Assembly: GCA_963576735.1 (NCBI GenBank) | Contig: OY755187.1 | Coordinates: 3,348,001 to 3,412,000 of the forward strand | Length of the DNA stretch: 64,000 bases | Origin: Bedellia somnulentella | Taxonomy: Eukaryota > Arthropoda > Insecta > Lepidoptera > Bedelliidae | Direction: 5' to 3' | Shown: one piece after another, positions 34,601 to 46,600 of the stretch | How positions within the stretch are numbered: position 1 is the first letter of the stretch | Layout: the number at the start of each line of letters is the position of its first letter | The notes under the pieces: generated by a model | Seen by the model: the letters and a program-made list of their open reading frames with translations, nothing else | Database searches by the model: none | Told to the model about the DNA's origin: nothing | Program-made: the position numbers and the translations under genes

Positions 34601-37600
34601 TTTTGAGTATTTTTTTACATATTCTATAAATTCATCATTATGTGAGAACGCTTTTTGATCGTATAAATCAAATAGTATTTCTCTAGATTTATATATGCCT
34701 GGTGTTGCCCACTCACTAAATTTAAATTTATTACATATAGTTACATCTTTAATAGTAAATATTTTATTAAATTCGTCTATCAGTACTTTAAAGAAAGTAT
34801 TATAACTATTATTTGGATTTTTATTTATTGAAGAAGTGGGCAGCTTATAACTGATTAAGTTTATATATTTTTCAACTTTGAAAGCAGTGACACTCCTTTT
34901 TTTAACTATAATTTTTCGGTCTGGTGCCTTATGTGGAAAGTTTACAAAAAGACCACTGTGATCAGATTTTGGTTTATTTATTACAGATTTACTTATGAAT
35001 TCAGCATTTGTAAATACATTATCTAAACATGTTTTGGTTCTAGTAGGTTCCAAGAATAAATTTTCTAAATTAAACGATTGGAATAAACTCATCAACCGTG
35101 TTTTCTGAGTACTATCTTTTAAGAGATCTATATTGAAGTCTCCACAAATAATTAATTGTTTCTTACTCTTGAAAATTTTAGTTAATACATCTTCCATTAC
35201 ACTTTCAAATCTTTCATAATTTTGACTATAGGGGGCTCGATATACGCTTACTATAAAGTAGTTTAGTAACTCTATGCAGGATATCTCCACGACTTGCTCA
35301 ACGCTCAGTTTTACAATATCCTCACGATTTTTACATTTAATACTATTTTTTATAAATATAGCGGAGCCACCACAGGCTTTAGAATTGCGGCAGTAGCTAC
35401 TAGCTAAGTTGTAATTTTGAAAACCAAATATTTTTTTTTTCGGATTGTCATATTGTTTATAACAAGTCGGTACCCACGATACAGGCTTGCCTAGTGGTGG
35501 GCCACAGGCCAGATAGTTATCTGCCACATTACGTTATATGATGAATAAAAGTGGCTGATATATTTTGTAGGTTTCACCATCTATCTATCAAATAAATTAC
35601 CCGTTAGTTAAATTTACCTGCCAGATAAGAATAAACAAGACGGCAACGTCGCTTTTATGAGTTAAGTTTTAATATTTGTAAATTAAGTTTTATTAAAAAC
35701 ATTTTGAATTGTAATAAAACCAACAGTTTTATTAAAAATACAATCAGGAACAATATTTTTTATTTAGAAAAATGATTTGAAATGTACGTAATGTAAGTCA
35801 CACAATTATGAATTAAGATTTAAGAGCTTAAGTGAGAAATGGAATCTCGAAACGCAACGCAAATGCTGTTGGGCGACCAAGTGAAGTGTTTGTTTGTTCA
35901 AATTTGTTTTGCTTTTTTGCTGTGTTGAGTTTCATTTTTATAATTTTCTATGGAAAAAAAACGTGGAAGGAATGTTAACTTCACTCAGGAAGAAACGGAC
36001 TTGTTCGTGTCGCTTGCAGAGGCCAAAAAATATATATTAATAATTATTCCAAAAATTCAAATAGGTCCACGTTAGAACACTTCTTATTACAATTTGAACA
36101 TTCGTTAAGCAGTTTCATAATTTTCCGTCTACAAGTGGCGGTAAATTATGAAAAATTTGTAAAAAAAGTTTCTTATCTGCCGGATAAGAATTTAACAGCC
36201 ACTTGATGTGACTGATAAGATACCAGGGAGTTTATCTGCAAGATATTACTATCTGAGACCTGTGAAACCAATACTTGTTGTTTATCCGGCAGATAACTGC
36301 CGAATAGACTATCAGAGAGTTTATCTGTGAGTGGTGAAACTGGCCCTAAATGTACAAAGCAACATCTTAATGTGATATCCTGTCTGTACTGATACTGATG
36401 TATTTAGAAATATTTTTTTTTTTAAATGTAATTATATTGATTTTCTCACCTGGTGGGGGAGGCCCTCCTGCATGTGGTGGGTGACCAGGGCCTGGAGGGT
36501 GATTAGGCCCAGGGGGGTGACCAGGGGCTTGAGGGTGATTAGGGCCCGGGGGATGTCCAGGAGCTTGAGGGTGATTAGGGCCCAGGGGATGTCCAGGAGC
36601 TTGAGGGTGATTAGGGCCTGGGGGATGTCCCGGTGCTTGAGCATGATTAGGCCCAGGAGGGTGAGGGTGATTAAGCCCAGGGGGATGACCGGGGGCCTGT
36701 GGATGATTAGGCCCAGGGCCTTGAGGGTGGTTGGGACCAGGACCTTGAGGGTGATTGGATCCGGGGCCTTGTGGGTGATTTGGCCCAGGGCCTTGCGGGT
36801 GATTAGGTCCAGATGGATGCCCAGGAGTCTGTGGGTGATTAGGCCCAGATGGGTGACCTGGGGCTTGAGGATGATTAAGCCCAGGAGGGTGGCCAGGAGC
36901 TTGAGGGTGATTAGGCCCTGGGGGATGACCAGTAGCTTGAGGGTGATTAGGTCCGGGAGGATGCCCTGGGCCAGGGGAATGACCAGGCCCGGGAGGGTTA
37001 TTTGGTCCAGAAGGATGACCAGGGGCGGGCGAATGATTAGGACCTTGTGGGTGCCCAGCTCCAGGGTGATTGGGGCCAAGAGGGTGATTGGGACCAGGAT
37101 GGCCAGGGCCAGGAGGGTGATTAGGCCCTGATGGATGACCAGCAAGCGGATGACCACTCGTTGGGGGAAGTCCCTGAGTTTGAGGATGACCAGGTGCCGA
37201 TTGATGAAGTCCTGGATTTGTAGGAAGAGGGCCTTGAGGATGAAGAGGGGCAGTTAGATGAGGGGCTCCCGGATGGCCAGGGGCTGGAAGGCCAGGGTGT
37301 CCCAATTGGGGCTGATGGGGCGCAGGGTGTTGTCCAGGAGATAATGGGTGGCCTGGGACCATGTGGCTTCCTGGTGGACCATGAACAGCTACGTTAGGAT
37401 TTGGTGGCATCATCATGGCTGAAACAATTTGGAATACGTTATTAAAAGGCACTTAATTGGTAATATTACTCTTCAAAACGAAAATGATGATTTTGTCATT
37501 ATGTCTGGAGTTTTTCTAATTTTTCATAAGATATTATGTGTGTTGCCTCTTAAGACAAAATAAAGTTGAAGAACATATTGCCTGTACCTCTTCTAGATCC

Positions 37601-40600
37601 TTTTAAAATATATTTGTAGCTTTAAGATCAAGGTTGGTGTGTATTTTAGGCTAAGAAAAGCACTACCCCATTTCTTTCTGTGAGTGTTCGTATGAGGCAG
37701 CTAAGGGAATTAGGGCTCTTTAGTGTTTTTTGGGAGATGTGGTTAGAATCCCACATAACTTCCAAAAGTGGCTTAGGTATTTCTTCTTCGGAAGCTCTGG
37801 CTACCCCCTCTTAGAACCGTGAATATATGTATTTAAGGTCAAACTATAAGAAAAATGTTTGTGACAACTATAATGTTTATGAAACGAGCGAGCGAGATAG
37901 AAATTGATGTTAATATTGGTCAGAAGAGATACGGACGAAAATTTCTTTCCTTTCGAAGTGTTTCCTTATATAAAAATTACTTAAAATAAAAAAAGATCTT
38001 ACCATGATGCTGTTCATGTATTTGTGGCGGATGTGGATGAGCGGCCATCGGTGGAGGAATAGTCTCCATGGGCTTAGGTTCGTCTTTGCGATCTGGTGGA
38101 TGTTACAAAAATATGTTGTTTAAGTAGTAGGCTAAATAGACATATATTATTTTGAATGTGTTTGTTCATGAAAACCTCATGTGGGGATTATTACTAATCA
38201 CTGACCTCCATTATACTATATAAGTATGCTGGACTAATGATACGTATCAAAATGACAGCTATTTATTGTGCCAATTTGAAGCGCAATGAGGGGGAAAGGA
38301 ACTAAATCTGATGTAAACTGCAAAATGGCCAGTGTTTTTTTTACCATAAAGCATAATATATCTATGGTTTTTAGAAACAATTATAAATCAATAGTGCTGT
38401 AAAGTTTCGTTTCGATAAAACTTATCGATATAGGCCGTCTTGTGTCGGCTTAGAATGTCACTAACCCTTTCTACCCACAGGTGTCATAAGAGGCGACTAA
38501 GGTATTTAGCTTTATTAATTGGTTTTTGGACGATGCGGTTGGAGACCCATCACCAACGATACTTTATTTCTATCATCCTCTCCCCTACCAACTTCTAAAT
38601 GTGGCTGAGGAGTATCTAGCTCTGACGCTCTGGATATCCCTTTTGGAGTTTGTGGCCGTGAGTATATGTATGTACTTTATTGACATATTTTTTCCTTTCA
38701 AATATATAATATTTTTTTTAAAGACAGATTGTTAAACAATGATTACAATGTAATTTACAGGTTTCCAACTGACAATATGAGTCTGGAATTATGACTGAAA
38801 AATATAAGTCTAGGTCGCATCCGAAAAAAATTGATTACATATGTTCAAAACACTTTTATGACGCCTGTTTTATTAAGCATAAGTCATAGAAAATATTACT
38901 TTTTTGCAAGCAACTAGTTTTTTTGCAAAAAAACCTAGTAAGATTAGAAATTATTATAACCGTTGTCTAATTATCCGGATTTTTGCAAAATTCCTGGGTT
39001 TTGTAAAACACCTAAACATCAAATCATCCTACGACATATATAATAAATAATATAATTATGTTTATTTTGTTGTATTGTCACGGGCAAGTGAAACTCGTAG
39101 CGATCATTACGTACTGAAGATCAAGTTTTGTTAAAAAAACGTTCCTCATTTCCTTTAACCCTTAAGGGCTACAATGAATTTCATGTTCTATTAAAACTAC
39201 TATGGGTGAAAATTCACCCGGTTTTTCAATCTTGAAAAAAAAAACTTGGTTGATGACTAAATGGCCTAAAATTTATCTTAAACTGTTATTTTGACCTTAA
39301 TCCACACTAATAAGGCCAAACATATGAATATTTTAAGTGGGTATTGTTTCTTGAATGTCACTGAAACTAAGTCCTGAAAATTGATAAAAAAAATATACTA
39401 GTCGGAAAACCCCCTCCTATTAAATGAAATGAGTTTTAATATTATAATCAGTCTTTTTATTTGCAATAATCATACTCTTGACAACAATTAAGCGCACATT
39501 TATGTTTGGAAACTTAAAAAAATATATCTTCTTTTAACAATCAAAACTTCCATTTTTTTTTTCTAGGTTCTTTTTAGCATTCACTACGTGATCTATAACA
39601 AATGTAAAATAAATTAACTAGCAGTCATTATATAAACAAAAATGAAATCTTAATATCTAAATACCATAAGAACACAACAAAAACGTAACAAAAATAATCA
39701 AATGGACCAGTACCAGTAAAGGAAAATATAAAAGGAACTTTGAGTAAAAATATGACTTTGTTAAGCACATTTATCACATATTATTGTGCGATGTATTTTA
39801 CATATAAAGGTGGAATGCTTTGTGCACTTAACGGCAAACTTTTTGTCCTTTTTTGGCTTACAAACGGAGCATCTTCCTTGTCTAGGTGCATCAGCTCTTG
39901 TCGCATGGCATGCAGAAGAGGCGTGTGGTTCGGTCTCGTTTCCCGATTCCTGATCCATGTGCCTGGCTCCTTGTAGTTGATTCGAGTCTAGCTTTTGCTT
40001 CTCATTGACAACACTTTCTATTTTCTCATTAATGTCATGCCGTAAGTTTGGAATGGTCAGTCGGGTCTTCATGAAAGGTATAATCAAAGCCAGGGATAGC
40101 TTATACAGGAAATCAGATCGTAAAATCTGGGCATCACCTTTGATGCTGAGAGCACCATGTCTGAGGCCAGTTCCGCTTCAATCTCCCAGTCTCTAAGATG
40201 ACTCATGATCTAAAATGAGATGTAAGAATGAGTATGTATATAAATATTCAGTGATAAATTAAAAAAAAACAAAACATAAAAATTACTTACGTGAAATTTT
40301 TGTACCCCAATAAAGCTACAACGGGTGAACATTCACCCGAGTAGCTCACCTGCAGTAAAATCAGCGCGTGCACACCGCCCCTCTCCCCACGCGTTCAGGG
40401 GCTACTCACGTATCGGGAGGATACACGGACTCTTAGCGTGGCAACTACGCAGATAAAAAACTTGCAGCCAAAACAATTATTGACCTGGGTGAATTTTCAC
40501 CCTTAGTAGCCTTTAAGGATTAAGCAGAAACATTTAATCGATGTATTTTATCTTACTTTCCCATCTCTTTTATTAGTTCCTCTCCCCCTCACTGCTGCCG

Positions 40601-43600
40601 TAAGCGCCAAAATGGCGAAAATCAAATCGCCTCACTGTCACCCGGCCTATAATTAGTCCAGCGTACTTATATAGTATAATGGAGGTCAGTGATTCTCTCT
40701 CATATATCAGAAATATCAAAATACGAATATTCGTTTCGTGTGAGCGAGACAGAAATATATTTTAGTAGGGGTTAGAGGGATAAGTATGGCTATTATCGTT
40801 CTCGATGTGGAGAGTTAAACCTCTGAATCTGTACCAAAGGGTAGGCAGCAATGAAATGCATTTTTTTACATGGAATATAATCGTCAATATTGATTTGAAC
40901 ATGTGTGCAATCCAAAATGGTGGCGGCTATTTTGTGTTATGAAGGCAAAAAAATCTGTATTTAAGGTTGTTAGTTTAGGTTAGGTAAACTGTCAGAATTG
41001 TACGGAATTAAAAACCAAAGAATAGTGTCCACATTTTGACGTCATCAAAAATAAGCAGAAACTAGGAAAACACCTTTGTGGTAATAGATGAAGCTGCTTT
41101 AAAAATGAGGTTTATTTTGTCTGTCAGCATTGTTTTTATTACAGCACTAGATGACTTTACAGCAACAGATCAATTGTATACGGTTAAAAAAGCAAAATAG
41201 AAATATAAACCCAAAATGATAAAGAAAAATACCTTCATTCGGCTGTTGATGAAGAGGCATCGGTTCATCTTTATCAACTCTTCCCTCACCAATTTCAGTC
41301 TTGGCTTCTATCACCTGAGCCACTTCAGATTTAGGTAGATCACTGGTGGACACTTTATCCACTTGGGTTGGTGGATTTGGCCCGTTGGCTTCATGCTTTA
41401 GTTGACTATCTTGGTCCATTGGCTTGAAATAAAAAAAAAGTATTTTAGTCAGTTTACAGATGATAATGTCACTTAATAAGGTCTTAAGAAACTGAGAATG
41501 CTATACCTTTCTAGTTGGATGCAATTGCTAATCTTATCTCTCTTTGTACTCACAGAATGAAACACTATTTCATAAGCAAGTAACATTGCATTTCTATCTC
41601 ATCCCACTCAACTCCCTAAAAGTGGTTAAATAATTTCTTATTGCTAAGTTCTTGCTACTTTTTTTTTTGGATATATATAGCGGATGTACATACATATACT
41701 TACGGCTATAAATCCCTTAACGGGGTAGCCAGAGCTTTGGAAGGAAAAGTTAAAAGTTCCTCAACCACTTTTGGAAAGTTGAGTGGGGAAAAGATAGTAA
41801 AATAAAGGTTGTTCGTGATGGGTCTCCAACCGCATCGCCCAAGAATCCCTTAAAAGGCCCAATACCGTTAGTCGCCTCTTACGTACACCCACCGGAAGAA
41901 ATGGGGTAGTGCTATTCTATTCCGACACTACACAGCACTATATAGCGGATGTACCATAGAAATATAATATACTGGATTAAAAATATATTTACCTCATCCT
42001 TCTTATCCCCAGTGGCCTGTGTCAATGATGGTTGTGCCGGGTTCAATCCCTTCTTCATTTGATCAATAGCTCTCTCCACCATTCGTTGGAATGTCTCATC
42101 GTCCACAGCTGGCTTGCAATGCTGAAATATTTATATATTTTAGCTAAACTGGCAAGTATGGTATTGATAAATACATTAGAAAATATGGTTAATTGTAAGG
42201 TTTGTAGTACAAAGGTGGTATTAGTGGTGTAGAGATCCGTTTGACTTAACCTTTCACGTCCCGCCGGCTCCTAGAGTAGCCAGAAGTAAAAGTACCGTCA
42301 AACCCCGATGGCCAGCTCACCGTGTTCGAATTAACCCCTTATTTCTTTTATTTTAAGAGTTAAATTACGTTTTTATTGATATCAACGGCTTGTGTATGAA
42401 GTGAGCTTTTAACTTGTCCTTCGCTAGTGCTCGGGAAGTCACAGGTTAAGTAAAAATTTTTCTCCTCCCATTAATTAAACCACATGAAATTAACCCCCCA
42501 TATAGGATTATAAAAGACACTAAGGTGTGTAGGATTGATTCGTGTGTCAATGCCATTACCTTGCTTTATTTCAACGGCACAGTTTCAAATTATACAGGAT
42601 GTATCAAAAGGGAGGTAACACGTCAAAAATGATTTGTTAGGGTGATCAATCTGAACTGCTTTTAATTTGGGACCAACTTGATTTTAGCAACCTTATTTTG
42701 CACATCTCTGAACCAATTGAGCTCTCGTCTCAAAATTTACTAAGATCAGAAAAAATAAATTCAGTTAATAAATTTGGTTCCACAGTATAATTTGGTCAGA
42801 ATGATCTCAATAACAAAACTCTTATGGCTACCAATCTTACCTGTATGGATATAAAGATTGGTTACATTACTATAATTTTAAAAATGGTTCTACTTTTATT
42901 TTTTGCCGAGTGTCAGCTTAGAATGTCATTACCCCTTTCTACCCACGGGTGTCGTAAGAGACAATTAAGGGCATGAGGCTTTTTAAGTGGTTTTTTTGGC
43001 GATGCTGTTGGAGACCAATCACCAACTATAAATGATTTCTACCATCTTCTCCCCTATCCATTGCCAAATGTGGCTGAGGAGTTTTAAGCTCTGAAGCTCG
43101 GGCTACCCTTTTTTGGGATTTATAGCCGTGAGTGAATCTTGAATCTTGAATTTTGTCGTTAAAACAACTTATCATACAACAAAACAATTCTTAGTTCGAA
43201 ACAAAACTGTAAAACTACCTTTTTCAGTTCCTCCTGAAAAGACTCACTGCTTTCGACAAACTTCCTCTTCTTCGCTTCAAACTTCTCTTCTATCTGCTGC
43301 AATTCATCTTCCAGCTTCTTCTGGTGCATCGTCAGCGATTGGACTTGCTTTTTTAGTATCTGGACATAGAATTATGGAAATATTTAATATAGTAAATTAC
43401 TTGGTCTGGCCAAGGATTCGAACCCACACCCCTCTGTATTGGAAGTGCATTTTTTTTGAGTTTTTTACAGTTTTGATATGGTTGTGTCAGAACAGCACTA
43501 TTTCCCGTGGGTGTCCTACAGGTGGATTTAATTAAGTTTCGAGCCAGACTATTCTATACCAATAATATTTTCTTCCCCAAACTTCCAACAATGGCTGTGA

Positions 43601-46600
43601 AATATTCTGTTCTGAAGATTTAGCTATTCCTTTTTGGGTTTTACATACACGGCTATAAATTCCATAAAGGGGTAACCAGAGTAAAGAATCAGAAATTATT
43701 CATCCACTTTTAGAAGCTCAGTGGAATAAGTACTATAAAGTTTATTGGTGGTAGTTCTCTAACTAACCGCATCACTAACCACTTAGAAAGCCTCTTTGGG
43801 ATCTACAACCGTGAATATAGGTAGATACATACATACATATACTCACGGCTATAAATCCCTAGAAGGGAGAGCCAGTGCTAAGGAATGAGAAATTCCTCAG
43901 CCACCTTTGGAAAGTCGAGTGGGGAAAAGATGGTAAAATAAAGGTTGTTGGTGATGGGTCTCCAACCGCATCGCCCAAAAATCCCTTAAAAGCCCCAATA
44001 CCGTTAGTCGCCTCTTACGTACACTACACAGCTACGAAATTATATATTTAAAAGCGCGTCTAAAAGTGTTATGTTATGGATAGATTTAAGCTCTATGATT
44101 TTACTTTATGAGATTTAAACATTATGTTTAGTTTTTATTTTTTGTAGTCTAAGATATTTTGTTACTAAATTGTTTATGTTAAAGTGAAACATGAACGAAT
44201 TAGGTTTATATCTGTAATGTTAATGGTTTTCGTAAATAAATAAATAAAATAGGTAGATATAAGAAAATACTTTACCTGCATTCTAGCATTAGTAACGACG
44301 GATCGTACATCCGGTACAACGGTATCGGAAAATATCTCGTTAATGAGACGATGGTTTCGTAGGTAACGGGCGTATGCTATATGCTTTACTGATAAGCCTT
44401 CGTCTTGATCTGAAGCAAAAAAAGGAATTTTAGGTCTTTCAAAAAAGTGGGGTTTGGGATTATTAAAGGTTTTATCAACAAAATCGTTTTTCAATACACC
44501 TCTGATAACGTTCGAGACATATATGTTATTTTAAATTTGTCATATCAAACCGGTTACATTTTGAAATTATGCTTCATTATCAAAATCTTTATTTCCATAA
44601 ATCTTGATAAACTTGCACACATGTACATATTAACAAACATATCGTTAATTGCTCACGGCCATAATTACAATTAATTATTGTGACATACAGTCATAACGAA
44701 AGCTTAATACATGGTTAGCCAAAGATTTAAATATTCCAGGCACTTTGTGAAGTAAGAACGAAACAAGATGATAAGATAATGCTACTGTATTTTTCTTGCT
44801 TATCTGTGCAGCGAATAAATGTCTCTCTTTCTTTCTTTCTATAAGTATGGTAATAAAGTAAAGATCATTATATTTCTATTTAGATATATCAAAGTTCCTC
44901 ATACCTTCTTCATCCTCTGCAGGTTGTATATCTATTCTTCTGTCTTGTTGTTCTTTTTGTGCTGCGCCCTTCTTGTTAGTACTTTCCTCTTCTAAGTTAC
45001 CTACTACATAAATAAAGACAGTATAAGATTTTTTGACCACTTATTTTTCTGTTAATAATGCAAGAGTTAATTTTGCATATATTTAAGCTATATTACCAAT
45101 ATTTTATGCTTATGAGGGGTTTTTTGATTTATACAATATCTGAAGTAAGGGGTTTTTGAATTAGTTCAATAAGTATAGAAGGAAAGTAAACACAATTGGT
45201 TGCAATCGCTTTTAGGCCCCATAGATTTACGTGCCATAATCACAGACATTTGTGTCTACTATTATGGATTCTACATACATACATACATATATTCACGGCT
45301 ATAAATCCCTTAACGGGGTAGCCAGAGTTTTGGAATGAGAAATTCCTCAGCCACTTTTGAAAGTTGATTGGGGAAAAGATGGTAACAATAAATGTTTTTG
45401 GTGACGGGTCTCCAACCACATCGCCAAAAAATCGCTTAAAAAGCCCCTGTACCCGTAGTCGTCTCTTACGATCACCCATGGGTAGAAATGGGGTAGTGTT
45501 ATTCTAAGCCGACACCACACGGCACCATGGATTCTAGCAACATAAAATGCATTAAAATTAAAATAGCTTCAATTTCTAGTAACTAAGAAATCTAGACTAA
45601 ATACGCGGAATACGGGTTAAAAGCGTTTTACAACGTAGGCTTACACATACATTCTAAAACATTTACTAATGTCACCAAAATACACAATTAGGCAGTCACA
45701 AATGCCAATATTTCGCGGCACTAGTCTGAATTTCTTAGTGTTGATTATAGCAAAAAACATTAGTTATGTGTAAGTGCAAGTGTCATGAAATTAGTTCTAA
45801 AACTTCTTTTTATTAGTATAATAATAGTTAACTGTTAATAGAAATTAAATCTTAACATCTGGTAATAGTGTGTGACAATATTCAGAACTACACTACTCCA
45901 GAGGTCGGCCACTGAATATTAATTTGGTTGTGGAAATTTTGCCACTTAAAGATCAAAATTACCATCAAGTAAGATACGATAATTTAAAAATTATTATTGT
46001 TGCAAGATTATTTCTGCCAGACATAAATCGTATACATTCATAAAGAAGAAGGCTTGAGGCCGATTTTACTTGAAATGTAGTTAAGGCTATGTTAGTAGTA
46101 GTAGACGAACTTTGATGTACTTTTAAGCTCTGTAGTGTCGGCTTAGACTAAAAAAGCACTACTCCATTTCTTCCGGTGGTGGTATTTGGGGCTTATAAGG
46201 GATTTTTGGACGATGCGGTTGGAGACCCATCACCAACAACCTTTATTTCACCATCTTTTCTTTCTTATTCTTTTCCCTAAATTTCTTATTCCCTAGCTCT
46301 GGCTACTCCTTTGAGGGATTTATAGCCGTGAGTATATAAGAAAAGATGGTAAAATAAAAGTTGTTGGTGATGGGTCTCCAACCGCATCGCCCAAAAATCC
46401 CTTAAAAGCCCCAATACCGTCGCCTCTTACGTACACCCACCGGAAGAAATGGGGTAGTGCTATTCTAAGCCGACTCTACACAGCAAGATTATCTTGAAAG
46501 CATGCAATACCAAGACACAATTCTTACCGACAGCCTTATTTTTGGCGGCAACGTAAGCGAGGTAGGCAGGTGAGTTGTGATACGTCTTCAAACTTTTCTC

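Larger units (their letters stand above)
38199..40691. mobile_element. P/Kolobok-like DNA transposon remnant with THAP sequence
   Basis: Outer ends CACTGACCTCCATTATACTA and the complement at 40691 form inverted repeats of about 42 bp with one or two mismatches, 2.5 kb apart. Inside are a THAP-domain remnant (about 38760-38882), an RTE-derived short element and a piggyBac-like element. THAP domains occur in P and Kolobok transposases. No clear target duplication is visible, so the superfamily stays open. Confidence 0.65.

Noticed and set aside
36432..37157. Long alternative frames on both strands across the dalao repeat exon
   Set aside because: They are by-products of the 36-bp minisatellite. 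Only one frame joins the flanking dalao exons with correct splice phases.
43146..43535. Plus-strand 129-codon frame
   Set aside because: Antisense of the dalao coiled-coil exon at 43219-43359; it runs on into intron and repeat sequence.
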